This document shows positions 36,855 to 44,871 of a stretch of 64,000 bases of DNA, piece after piece. The stretch covers positions 124,001-188,000 of the forward strand of contig JAHCAM010000001.1 of the NCBI GenBank assembly GCA_019634895.1. The letters are read 5' to 3'. Origin of the DNA: Steroidobacteraceae bacterium. Its GTDB lineage: Bacteria > Pseudomonadota > Gammaproteobacteria > Steroidobacterales > Steroidobacteraceae. Each line of letters begins with the position of its first letter. Positions within the stretch are counted from its first letter, which is position 1. Below the pieces are notes generated by a model that did not search any database, was not told the origin of the DNA, and was given only the letters and a program-made list of their open reading frames with translations. A program made the position numbers and the translations under genes.

Positions 36855-36881
36855 CTTGTACCTTAGTAGCATTCCCGGCCC
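36855..36881 (+). promoter_or_regulatory. AT-rich motif matching that upstream of the 3HB-oligomer hydrolase
   Basis: TTAGTA (36863-36868), two bases, ATTC (36871-36874) and CGGCCC match the segment at 29013-29043 in order and strand. It lies between the divergent TonB receptor and GntP permease genes. Distance to the permease ATG is 107 bases, or 61 if the 46-base repeat A5 between them is discounted, equal to the spacing at the other site. Confidence 0.4.
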
Positions 36882-36908
36882 GCCCCCGGCGGCGAATGAT
36901 CCCCGGCA

Positions 36909-36954
36909 TAAAGGGGACGCGTCCCATTAAAGGTAATTGGACGCGTCCCCTTTA
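36909..36954. repeat. Family-A inverted-repeat element (copy A5)
   Basis: Arms 36909-36929 and 36934-36954 flank only 4 bases; the left arm reads CCCATTA in place of CCAATTA. This is the only full family-A copy between divergent genes, sitting 16 bases before the GntP permease ATG. Confidence 0.88.
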
Positions 36955-36969
36955 TCTTGCGGGGTGCGC

Positions 36970-38277
36970 ATGCTGAGCCTGATCGGCCTGCTCGCGGGGC
37001 TGGGCCTGCTGATCTACCTGACGATGCGCGGCGTCGAGCTGCTGATCGCGGCGCCGCTGTGCGCGCTGCTGGTCGCGCTCGCGAGCGGTTTCGAGCTGTT
37101 CCCGCAGCTGGCGGCGCCGGGCGCACCGTCCTTCACCGGCGCCTACATGGCCGGCTTCGCCGGCTTCGTGACCTCGTGGTTCTTCATGTTCCTGCTGGGC
37201 TCGCTGTTCGGCAAGTTCATGGAGGCCTCGGGCGCCGCCGAGAGCGTGGCGCGCTGGATCGTGTCGCACGTCGGCACCGCCAAGGCGGTGCTCGCCGTGG
37301 TCGCGGCCTGCGCGGTGCTGACCTACGGCGGCGTCAGCCTGTTCGTGGTCGCGTTCTCGGTGTACCCGATGGCGCTGTCCCTGTTCCGCGCGGCCGACCT
37401 GCCGCGGCGCTTCGTGCCCGGCACCATCGCCTTCGGCTCGGTCACCTTCACCATGACCTCGGCCGGATCGCCCGAGATCCAGAACTGGATCCCGATCCAG
37501 TTCCTGGGCACTTCGCCCTGGGCCGGCTGGCAGGTGTCGCTGGTGGTCGCCCTGGCCATGATGGTGCTCGGCTCGATGTGGCTGCGGTTCATGTTGCGGC
37601 GTGCGGTGGCGGCGGGCGAGCGCTTCGAGGGGCGCGCGGAAGACCCGGTCGTGGGCAACCGCGAGCTGCCGCATCCGGCCACCAGCCTGCTGCCGCTCGC
37701 GATGGTGCTCGGCCTGTCGTTCGCGCTGCACGACGTCCTCAAGGAGTCGGCGCTGATCGTCGCGCTCGCGGGTGGCGTCCTCACCAGCCTCGCGATCCAC
37801 CGCCGCTTCTTCGCCGATTTCCACGAGCCGGTGGCGGCCGGCGCGCTCGGCGCGCTGGTGGCGATCGCCAATACCGCGGCGGTGGTCGGCTTCGGCGGCG
37901 TGGCGAGGCTGGCGCCGGCGTTCCAGCAGGCGGTGGACTTCATCACCCACCTGCCGGGCCCGCCGCTGGTCGGCGCCGCGATCGCGGTGACGGTGATCGC
38001 GGGACTGGCGGGATCCGCCTCGGGCGGGCAGGCGATCGCGCTGCCGATCCTCGCCCCGCACTACCTCGGGCTCGGCGTCGCGCCGGACGCCATGCACCGC
38101 GTGGTCGCGCTGTCCTCGGGCGCGCTCGACTCGCTGCCGCACAACGGCTACGTGGTGACCACCATCCGCGCGATCTGCCGCGAGAAGTACGCGGGCGCCT
38201 ACCCGGCGATGGCGGCGCTGACCGTGATCGTGCCGGCCCTGGGCACGGCGCTGGCGGTCCTGCTGTTCAGCCTCTGA
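36970..38277 (+). CDS. GntP family permease (possible 3-hydroxybutyrate transporter)
   Basis: A 435-residue integral membrane transporter with about 12 helices, starting 'MLSLIGLLAGLGLLIYLTMR' and containing 'VLTYGGVSLFVVAFSVYPMA', 'FTMTSAGSPEIQNWIPI' and 'GLAGSASGGQAIALPILAPH', characteristic of the GntP/gluconate:H+ symporter family. Some members carry 3-hydroxybutyrate rather than gluconate; the surrounding PHB genes favour that here. The frame is open into repeat A5, but the ATG at 36970 gives the expected N-terminus; GTG at 36964 is possible. No kinase or gluconate genes are nearby. Confidence 0.85.
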   Translation: MLSLIGLLAGLGLLIYLTMRGVELLIAAPLCALLVALASGFELFPQLAAPGAPSFTGAYMAGFAGFVTSWFFMFLLGSLFGKFMEASGAAESVARWIVSHVGTAKAVLAVVAACAVLTYGGVSLFVVAFSVYPMALSLFRAADLPRRFVPGTIAFGSVTFTMTSAGSPEIQNWIPIQFLGTSPWAGWQVSLVVALAMMVLGSMWLRFMLRRAVAAGERFEGRAEDPVVGNRELPHPATSLLPLAMVLGLSFALHDVLKESALIVALAGGVLTSLAIHRRFFADFHEPVAAGALGALVAIANTAAVVGFGGVARLAPAFQQAVDFITHLPGPPLVGAAIAVTVIAGLAGSASGGQAIALPILAPHYLGLGVAPDAMHRVVALSSGALDSLPHNGYVVTTIRAICREKYAGAYPAMAALTVIVPALGTALAVLLFSL

Positions 38278-38310
38278 TGCCGGAGCGCCCGCCGGCGTTA
38301 CACTGACCCG

Positions 38311-41300
38311 ATGCCCGGCCCCTGGCTGCTCGCGCTCATCGCGCTCGCCTACCTCGGCCTGCTGTTCGCGATCGCCTGGGTGGGCGACCGCTGGGCGGCG
38401 GCGGGGCGGCAGCCGATCCCGAAGCCGTGGATCTACTCGCTGTCGCTGGCGGTGTACTGCACGTCGTGGGCGTTCTACGGCACGGTCGGCCAGTCCGCCG
38501 GCCTCGGCTGGGCCTTCCCGCCGACCTACGTCGGCACGATCCTGCTGTTCCTGCTGATTCCCGGACTGCTCGCCAAGCTCATCAGCGTGAGCCGGCGCGA
38601 GCGCATCACTTCCGTCGCCGACTTCATCGCGGCGCGCTACGGCCGTGACCGTTCGCTCGCGGTCGCGGTCACGCTGATCGCGGCCTGCGGCATCATTCCC
38701 TACATCGCGCTGCAGCTGAAGGCGATCGACCTCACCTTCGGCACGCTGACGGTCGCCTCCGGCGGCGTCACCTTCGAGGACACTGCGGTCTGGGTCGCGG
38801 CGACGCTGGCGCTGTTCGCCATCCTGTTCGGCACGCGGCACGTGGATGCGACCGAGCACCACCCGGGCATGATGCTGGCGCTCGCGTTCGAGTCGATCGT
38901 CAAGCTGGTCGCCTTCGTCGCGGTCGGCGCGTTCGTGACCTGGGGGCTGTTCGGCGGCTTCGGCGACATCGCGCGCCAGGTCGCGGCCGTGCCCGGGCTC
39001 GCGGAGCTGCGCGCGGGGCAGTCCACGGCCTCGCACTACCTCGCGCTCGCGGTGCTCGGCTTCTTCGCGATCTTCTGCCTGCCGCGGCAGTTCCACGTCG
39101 CGGTGGTCGAGAACAGCGGGCCGGCGGACCTGCGCATGGCGCGCTGGCTGTTCCCGCTCTACCTGGTCGCGATCAGCGTGTTCATCCTGCCGATCGCGAA
39201 CGCGGGCCTGGTGCTCGGCAACGGCGACGCCGACCTGTTCGTGCTGGGGCTGCCGCTGGCGGCGGGCGCCGACGGGCTCGCGCTGTTTGCCTTCATCGGC
39301 GGCCTGTCGGCGGCCACCGGCATGGTGATCGTCGCCTCGGTCGCGCTGTCGACCATGCTCTGCAACGAGATCGTGATGCCGGTGCTGATGCGCCTGTTCC
39401 CGGCCTGGCGCGAGCGGCAGGACCTCACCGGCGTGCTGCTGACCGTGCGGCGGGCCGCGATCGTAGTACTGCTGGCGCTCGGCTGGCTGTATCACCGCTG
39501 GATCGTCGGCAACGACGCGCTCGCCTCGATCGGCGAGATCTCGTTCGCGGCGGTGGCGCTGTTCGGACCCGCGATGCTCGCCGGCCTGTGGTGGCGCCGC
39601 GCCAGCCGGGCCGGCGCGCTTGCGAGCCTGGCGGCGGGGTTCGCGGCCTGGTCGTGGACGCTGCTGGTGCCGACGCTGGCGCAGGCCGGGCTGGTGTCGC
39701 CCGCGCTGCTCGCCGACGGCCCGGCCGGCATCGCGCTGCTGCGGCCCACCGCGCTGTTCGGGCTCGAGCTGCATCCGCTCGCGCACGGGCTGGTGTGGAG
39801 CCTTGGCGTCGCGACCCTGGCGCTGTTCGCGGTGTCGCCGTTCAGCAGGCGCTCGCTGCTCGAGCGCGTGCAGGCGGCATCATTCGTGGATGCGGAAGTC
39901 GCGAGCCCGCAGGCCGCGCCGGAGCTGACCGCGCGCGAGCTGCGTCCGCTGGTCGAGCGCTTCATCGGCGGCAAGCGCGCGGCGCGCCATTTCGCGGACC
40001 TCGGCTGGCGCGGCGGCGAGGACGCGCGCGCCAGCGGCGAGCAGCTCGAGGCGACCCGCAAGCTGCTCGCGTCCGTGGTCGGCGCGTCGTCGGCGCAGCG
40101 GCTGGTGGACGCGGCGGTCGCCGGGCGCGAGGTGCCGCTGGAGGACGTGGTCACGATCGTCGGCGGCGCCTCGCAGGCGCTGGAGTTCAGCCGCGAGCTG
40201 CTGCAGTCCACGCTCGAGAACGTCAGCCAGGGCATTAGCGTGGTGGATGCGGAGCTGCGGCTGGTGGCCTGGAACCGGCGCTACGTCGAGATGTACGGCT
40301 ACCCGCCGGGCTTCCTGCGCATCGGCCAGCCGATCGAGGAGGTGCTGCGCTTCAATGCCGCGCGCGGCCGGCTGCGCGACGGCGACGGCCCGGGCGCCAT
40401 CGAGCGGCGGCTCGCGCACCTGCGCCGCGGCACGCCGTACTCGCTGCAGCGCACCAACCCGGACGGCACCGTGCTCGAGATCCGCGGCAACCCGATGCCG
40501 GGCGGCGGCTTCGTCACCAGCTACACGGACGTGACCGAGTACAAGCGCGCGGAGGAAGCGCTGCGCGTCGCCAACGAGTCGCTGGAGCAGCGGGTGCGCG
40601 AGCGCACGCGCGCGCTCTCGGCGATGAACGACGAACTGCTGGCGGCCAAGGCCGAGGCCGAGCGCGCGAACGCGGGCAAGACGCGGTTCCTCGCGGCTGC
40701 GGGCCACGACCTGATGCAGCCGCTGAACGCCGCAGGGCTGTTCGCCGGCGCGCTGTCGCAGCGCGCGCGCGGCGACGGCGAGCGTGCGCTGCTCGCTGAC
40801 CTCGAGAGCTGCCTGCAGTCGGCCGAGGGCCTGATCTCGGACCTGCTCGACATCTCGCGCCTCGACACCGGCGTGATCCGCGCGCAGGCCGAGGACCTGC
40901 CGTTGGCGCCGCTGCTGGATGCGCTCGACGCCGAGTTCCGCCTCGACGCGGGCAAGCGCGGGCTGGCGTTCACGGTGCGCCGCACGCGCGCGGTGCTGCG
41001 CTCGGATCCGAAGCTGCTGCGGCGCGTGCTGCAGAACTTCGTCGCCAACGCGCTGCGCTACACGCCCGCCGGGCGCGTGCTGGTCGGCGTGCGGCGCCGG
41101 GGCGGGCGGCTGCGCATCGAGGTCTGGGACACCGGCATCGGCATCCCGCCCGAGCACCAGGCGCGGGTATTCGAGGAGTTCTACCGCGGCGGCGTGCGGC
41201 GCGAGGCCGACGAGACCCGCGGCTTCGGCCTCGGGCTCGCGATCGCCGAGCGCATCGCGCGCGTCCTGGGACACGAGATCGGCCTGCGCTCGGTGCCGGG

Positions 41301-41772
41301 GCGAGGCTCCGTGTTCTGGATCGAGGTCGCGCGCGGCTCGGCGACGGCTGCGGCTGCTGCGGCGCCGCAGCCTGCTCGCGCGGCGGGCGCGCTCGCCGGC
41401 GTGCGGGTGCTGTGCATCGACAACGACCCGGCGGCGCTGCGGGGCCTGGCGACGCTGCTCGACTCCTGGGGCTGCGAGACGCTGTCGGCGCAGGGCATCG
41501 AGGATCTGGTCGCGGGCCGCCGGCTGCAGTCCTGGCGGCCCGACCTCATCGTCGTGGACTATCACCTCGAGGGCGGCGCCACCGGCCTCGAGGTCGTGCG
41601 CCACCTGCGCGCGGTCGAGGGCATCGCCGCGCCGGTGCTGGTCGTCTCCGCGGATGCCGGCGACGCCGTGCGCCAGGAAGCCGAGGCGCTCGACTGCGTG
41701 TTCCTGCGCAAGCCGCTGAAGCCGCTGGCCGTCCGCAGCGCGCTCTCCCGCCTCCTCGAATCCGCCGCCTGA
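38311..41772 (+). CDS. Hybrid sensor histidine kinase with SSS-transporter-like N-terminus
   Basis: A 1153-residue kinase. Residues 1 to about 510 have the helices of a sodium:solute symporter ('VYCTSWAFYGTVGQSAGLGW', 'RRERITSVADFIAARYGRDR'), as in CbrA-type sensors. A PAS domain (about 640-740, 'ENVSQGISVVDAELRLVAWN') is followed by a coiled coil, the HisKA domain with His799 in 'AAGHDLMQPLNAAGLF', the ATPase domain with 'DTGIGIPPEHQ' and 'RGFGLGLAIAERIA', and a C-terminal receiver with Asp1083 in 'LIVVDYHLEGG'. Such proteins sense carbon or nitrogen supply or transport. The NarL-type regulator encoded convergently is the probable partner. It starts 33 bases after the permease stop and may be cotranscribed with it. 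Confidence 0.92.
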   Translation: MPGPWLLALIALAYLGLLFAIAWVGDRWAAAGRQPIPKPWIYSLSLAVYCTSWAFYGTVGQSAGLGWAFPPTYVGTILLFLLIPGLLAKLISVSRRERITSVADFIAARYGRDRSLAVAVTLIAACGIIPYIALQLKAIDLTFGTLTVASGGVTFEDTAVWVAATLALFAILFGTRHVDATEHHPGMMLALAFESIVKLVAFVAVGAFVTWGLFGGFGDIARQVAAVPGLAELRAGQSTASHYLALAVLGFFAIFCLPRQFHVAVVENSGPADLRMARWLFPLYLVAISVFILPIANAGLVLGNGDADLFVLGLPLAAGADGLALFAFIGGLSAATGMVIVASVALSTMLCNEIVMPVLMRLFPAWRERQDLTGVLLTVRRAAIVVLLALGWLYHRWIVGNDALASIGEISFAAVALFGPAMLAGLWWRRASRAGALASLAAGFAAWSWTLLVPTLAQAGLVSPALLADGPAGIALLRPTALFGLELHPLAHGLVWSLGVATLALFAVSPFSRRSLLERVQAASFVDAEVASPQAAPELTARELRPLVERFIGGKRAARHFADLGWRGGEDARASGEQLEATRKLLASVVGASSAQRLVDAAVAGREVPLEDVVTIVGGASQALEFSRELLQSTLENVSQGISVVDAELRLVAWNRRYVEMYGYPPGFLRIGQPIEEVLRFNAARGRLRDGDGPGAIERRLAHLRRGTPYSLQRTNPDGTVLEIRGNPMPGGGFVTSYTDVTEYKRAEEALRVANESLEQRVRERTRALSAMNDELLAAKAEAERANAGKTRFLAAAGHDLMQPLNAAGLFAGALSQRARGDGERALLADLESCLQSAEGLISDLLDISRLDTGVIRAQAEDLPLAPLLDALDAEFRLDAGKRGLAFTVRRTRAVLRSDPKLLRRVLQNFVANALRYTPAGRVLVGVRRRGGRLRIEVWDTGIGIPPEHQARVFEEFYRGGVRREADETRGFGLGLAIAERIARVLGHEIGLRSVPGRGSVFWIEVARGSATAAAAAAPQPARAAGALAGVRVLCIDNDPAALRGLATLLDSWGCETLSAQGIEDLVAGRRLQSWRPDLIVVDYHLEGGATGLEVVRHLRAVEGIAAPVLVVSADAGDAVRQEAEALDCVFLRKPLKPLAVRSALSRLLESAA

Positions 41773-41773
41773 G

Positions 41774-41842
41774 ATGGTGCCGGGTCGTAGATTCGTAGGT
41801 TTCGATGGATTCGAAACCTACGAATCTACGACCCGGCACCAT
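41774..41842. repeat. Family-B inverted-repeat element (copy B3)
   Basis: Perfect arms of 32 bases from 41774 and ending at 41842 flank a 5-base spacer. It begins one base after the histidine kinase stop, and its last base is the first base of the regulator's stop triplet on the plus strand (TCA, 41842-41844). Confidence 0.9.
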
Positions 41843-42471
41843 CAGATTTCGAGCTCGCGGAAGACGATGGAGGCCTGGGTGCGGTTGCGCACGCCGAGCT
41901 TGGCGAGCGCAGCGGAGACGTGCGCCTTCACGGTCGTCTCCTCGATCGAAAGCTCCGCCGCGATCTGCTTGTTGAGCCTGCCGCGGGCGACCAGCTCGAG
42001 CACGCGGTACTGCTGCGGCGTCAGGCTGTTGAGCCGCGTCGCGAGCGTGGCGCGGCTGCCCTCGCTGCGCCGCGCCATGGCCGCGATCCCCGGCGGAAAC
42101 CACTGGCCGCAATCGGCGACCGCGCGGATGGCGTGGATGAGCTCCGCGGTCGAGGCGGACTTGACCACATAGCCGGCGGCGCCGAACTCCTGCGCGCGGC
42201 GGATGACCTCGGGATCCTCGTTCGCCGAGACGATCATGACCGCGGTGCCGGGGAACTGGTTGCGCAGCCACGCCAGCGGCGCAAGGCTCCTGGCCCCCGG
42301 CATCAGCAAGTCCAGCAGCACCAGGTCCGGCTCCGGCGGCTCCGAAGCGGCGGCGCGCAGCGACTCCACGTCGTGCGCCTCGACGATCTGCGCCTGCGGC
42401 ACCGCCTCCGACAGCGCAAGGCGCAGGGCGGCGCGGTACAGCGGGTGGTCGTCCGCGATCAGCACACGCAT
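41842..42471 (-). CDS. NarL/LuxR family response regulator
   Basis: A 209-residue regulator with a receiver domain (residues 1-120; acidic pocket 'ADDHP', phospho-acceptor Asp54 in 'LVLLDLLMPGARS', Lys in 'VVKSAS') and a C-terminal LuxR helix-turn-helix (about 145-205; 'LTPQQYRVLELVARGRLNKQ', 'IAAELSIEETTVKAHVSAAL'). It is convergent with the hybrid kinase gene, separated only by repeat B3, and is likely its cognate output protein, as in AgmR/ErbR-type pairs, by analogy. Confidence 0.92.
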   Translation of the reverse strand: MRVLIADDHPLYRAALRLALSEAVPQAQIVEAHDVESLRAAASEPPEPDLVLLDLLMPGARSLAPLAWLRNQFPGTAVMIVSANEDPEVIRRAQEFGAAGYVVKSASTAELIHAIRAVADCGQWFPPGIAAMARRSEGSRATLATRLNSLTPQQYRVLELVARGRLNKQIAAELSIEETTVKAHVSAALAKLGVRNRTQASIVFRELEI

Positions 42472-42493
42472 GGCGGCATTCTAGCCCCGATGC

Positions 42494-43375
42494 TCAACCC
42501 GCCTTGCGGATGACATCGCAGACCGCGGCGATGGCGGCGGCGCGCGAACTCGAGCGGCGCCAGGCGGCGCCGATCACGCGCGACGGCGCGGGCGGCGCAA
42601 ACGGCCGCACCACCATGCCGCGCGCGGACGCGAACGGCCCCTCGGCCGCGAGCCGCGGCAGCAGCGTGATGCCGAGCCCGGAGGCGACCATCTGCCGCAG
42701 CGTCTCCAGGCTGGTGGCGCGGAAATCCTGCTCGTCCGTGCCCACGCGGGCACAGACCTCGAGCGCATGCTCGCGCAGGCAATGGCCCTCCTCGAGCAGC
42801 AGTACTTTCTCGCCGGCCAGGTCGGACGGCTTCAGCCGCCGGCGCGAGGCCAGCCGGTGCTCCTCCGGCATCGCGGCCAGGAACGTTTCGGCGAACAGCG
42901 GCCGCGTCTGCAGGCCCCGGGTGTCGGCCGGCAGCGCGAGGACGGCGAGGTCGAGCTCGCCGTCGAGCACGCGCTGCACCAGCGGCGCGGTCTGGTACTC
43001 GTGCAGCAGCAGCGAGAGCTTCGGCAGCGACTGCGCGATGCGCGGCATCACCCGCGGCAGCAGGTAGGGACCGAGCGTCGGGATCAGCCCGATCTTGAGC
43101 TGCCCGGCGAGCGGATCCTGGCTGGCGCGCGCCAGCGCGCGGATGTCCTCGGCGTCCTGCAGCATGCGCCGCGCACGCTCGACCACGGCCCCGCCGGCGA
43201 CGGTGAGCGCGATCCTGCGCGGGCGGCGCTCGATCAGCGCCACGCCGAGGAAGGCCTCCAGCTTCTTGAGCTGGGCCGAGAGCGTCGGCTGGCTCACGTG
43301 GCAGCGTGCCGCCGCGCGGCCGAAATGCCGCGTTTCCGCGAGCGCGACCAGGTACTGCAGGTCCCGGAGATTCAT
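42494..43375 (-). CDS. oxyR: Hydrogen peroxide-inducible regulator OxyR
   Basis: A 293-residue LysR-type regulator: helix-turn-helix in residues 1-60 ('LRDLQYLVALAETRHFGRAA') and a peroxide-sensing domain. The redox cysteines are at 199 and 208 in 'EEGHCLREHALEVCARVG', exactly the E. coli OxyR positions, and 'FRATSLETLRQMVASGLGIT' follows. It should activate catalase and alkyl hydroperoxide reductase genes when oxidised; none of those is in the window. A -10-like TACAAT inside a dyad lies 12 bases before the ATG, suggesting autoregulation at a very short leader. Confidence 0.95.
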   Translation of the reverse strand: MNLRDLQYLVALAETRHFGRAAARCHVSQPTLSAQLKKLEAFLGVALIERRPRRIALTVAGGAVVERARRMLQDAEDIRALARASQDPLAGQLKIGLIPTLGPYLLPRVMPRIAQSLPKLSLLLHEYQTAPLVQRVLDGELDLAVLALPADTRGLQTRPLFAETFLAAMPEEHRLASRRRLKPSDLAGEKVLLLEEGHCLREHALEVCARVGTDEQDFRATSLETLRQMVASGLGITLLPRLAAEGPFASARGMVVRPFAPPAPSRVIGAAWRRSSSRAAAIAAVCDVIRKAG

Positions 43376-43378
43376 AGA

Positions 43379-43401
43379 TGGCGGCTATTGTAACGCCGCC
43401 G
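43379..43401 (-). promoter_or_regulatory. Candidate oxyR promoter/operator dyad
   Basis: GGCGGC (43380-43385) and GCCGCC (43395-43400) form a dyad around the minus-strand -10-like hexamer TACAAT (43387-43392), which ends 12 bases before the oxyR ATG. No clear -35 is seen. A repressor or OxyR bound here would cover the -10. Confidence 0.35.
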
Positions 43402-43445
43402 TTCATCGGTCCGGCCGAAGCGCACCGGCAGGCCGGAAACCCCGC

Positions 43446-43478
43446 GCGCCTGGCACCGCGCAAGAGGCGCCTGGCACC
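43446..43478. repeat. Pair of 12-base direct repeats in the oxyR intergenic region
   Basis: GCGCCTGGCACC occurs at 43446-43457 and 43467-43478, exactly 21 bases (two helical turns) apart, between oxyR and the divergent membrane-protein gene. The spacing fits protein binding to one DNA face; no known factor is suggested. Confidence 0.45.
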
Positions 43479-43570
43479 TTCTTCTTGCCCGATTCGCGGC
43501 AACCGGCGCACCATGCGCGCTTCGCGTGCCCGCCAGGGTGCCGGCCAAGAGTAATCCCGGGGAGGGAAGC

Positions 43571-44035
43571 ATGAACTGGAAGATCGCGATCGTCGGTGGA
43601 CTGGTCTATTACGTCGCTCTTTTCGCCTTGTCCACGGTGGTCGGCATCGTCGTCCACAACCCGCAGACGGGCATCCTCGCCGAGGCCTACGGCGCGACCC
43701 AGTCGTTCTGGCGGCCGGAGCTCTTCCAGGACAAGCCGGACCCGATGCTGCTGCTGAAGATGTGGATCCCCTCCGGTCTGCTGGCGGCCTTCATGGCCGC
43801 AGGCATCTACTCGGCGATCCGCTCCTCGCTGGTCGGCGCGGCCTGGCTGCGGGGGCTGAAGTTCGGCGTCATCTCGGTGCTGTTCGGCATCATGGCCGTG
43901 CTCGGCTATCGCGGCGTGTTCAACCTCCCGGACCAGATCTGGATCTGGTGGACGATCGGCGCGCTCGTCATCTACCTGCCCGGCGGCATCGTCCTCGGCT
44001 GGGTCTCCCAGAAACTCGCGCCGGCCGGCACCTGA
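43571..44035 (+). CDS. Four-helix integral membrane protein, unknown function
   Basis: A 154-residue protein with four predicted membrane helices: about 6-28 ('IAIVGGLVYYVALFALSTVV'), 68-88, 92-115 and 124-145 ('WWTIGALVIYLPGGIVLGWV'). A family was not recognised. A strong GGGGAGGGA lies before the ATG at 43571. It shares a four-base overlap with the SDR reading frame that follows and probably heads a small operon with the SDR and the DUF2269 protein. Confidence 0.75.
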   Translation: MNWKIAIVGGLVYYVALFALSTVVGIVVHNPQTGILAEAYGATQSFWRPELFQDKPDPMLLLKMWIPSGLLAAFMAAGIYSAIRSSLVGAAWLRGLKFGVISVLFGIMAVLGYRGVFNLPDQIWIWWTIGALVIYLPGGIVLGWVSQKLAPAGT

Positions 44036-44868
44036 CGCTGCACACGCTCGACCGCCGCTTCCCGCACAAGCGCGCCGTCGTCACCGGCGGCGCGAGCGGC
44101 CTCGGCCTGGCCGCGGCAACGCTCCTCGCCGCGCGCGGCTGGAACATCGCGCTGCTCGACCGCGACGTGGCGCGCCTCGCCGAGGCCGTGCTCGCGATCC
44201 GCGGCAAGGGCGCCGCACATTGCGAGGGCCACGCCGTGGACATCACGGACGAGCGGGCCGTCACCGCGGCCATCGACGAGTTTGCGAACCGCCTCGGCGG
44301 CCTGGATCTGGCGCTGAACTCCGCCGGCGTGGCGGCGGCCGGCGACCTGCTCGAGACCCCCGCCGCGGACTGGCGCTGGATCCTCGACATCAACGTGCTC
44401 GGCATCGTGTACAGCTGCCGCGCCGAGGCGCCGCACATGATCGCCGCGAAGGGCGGCCTGATCGTCAACGTCGCCAGCGCCGCCGCCTTCGCCTGCGGCA
44501 GCCGCATGAGCGCCTACAATGCGTCCAAGGCCGCGGTGGTCGCGCTCTCGGAGACGATGTTCCAGGAGCTGGCGGAGCACGGCATCCACGTCGCCGCCGC
44601 CATGCCGGGCTTCTTCCGCACGCGGCTGATGGAGCATGCGCGCGCGCCCGAGGACGCGCGCGGCTTCGCGCAGAAGATGATGCAGCGCTCGAACCTGGAG
44701 GCAGACGCGGTCGCCGCGCAGGTCCTCGGGCGCGCCGCGGACGGCGCGACCCACATCGTGCTGCCGGGCGGCTACCGCTGGCTGTGGCGCTACAAGCGGC
44801 TCGCGCCGCGCGCATTCCTGCGCTGGATGACGGGCATCCGGCGCAAGGCATTCACCAGGAAGGGCTGA
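44032..44868 (+). CDS. SDR family oxidoreductase with no canonical start codon
   Basis: A short-chain dehydrogenase of about 278 residues with the full core: 'AVVTGGASGLGLAAATLLAA', 'LNSAGVAAAGDLLETP', Ser in 'NVASAAAFACGSRMSAYNAS', Lys in 'ASKAAVVALSE' and 'AAMPGFFRTRLMEHA'. The frame is open upstream only as a shadow of the previous gene, and there is no ATG, GTG or TTG before the Rossmann motif. A CTG at 44032 overlaps the upstream stop as CTGA, in the way ATGA does elsewhere here, and is the best candidate start; CTG at 44038 is the other. A frameshift fusion or sequence error is also possible. The substrate is unknown. Confidence 0.8.
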   Translation: MTLHTLDRRFPHKRAVVTGGASGLGLAAATLLAARGWNIALLDRDVARLAEAVLAIRGKGAAHCEGHAVDITDERAVTAAIDEFANRLGGLDLALNSAGVAAAGDLLETPAADWRWILDINVLGIVYSCRAEAPHMIAAKGGLIVNVASAAAFACGSRMSAYNASKAAVVALSETMFQELAEHGIHVAAAMPGFFRTRLMEHARAPEDARGFAQKMMQRSNLEADAVAAQVLGRAADGATHIVLPGGYRWLWRYKRLAPRAFLRWMTGIRRKAFTRKG

Positions 44869-44871
44869 ACC

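Noticed and set aside
36952..39786. 944-residue minus-strand open frame antisense to the permease and kinase
   Set aside because: Composition is Arg/His/Gln-rich with no domains; it is the expected shadow of GC-rich codon use in the real plus-strand genes.
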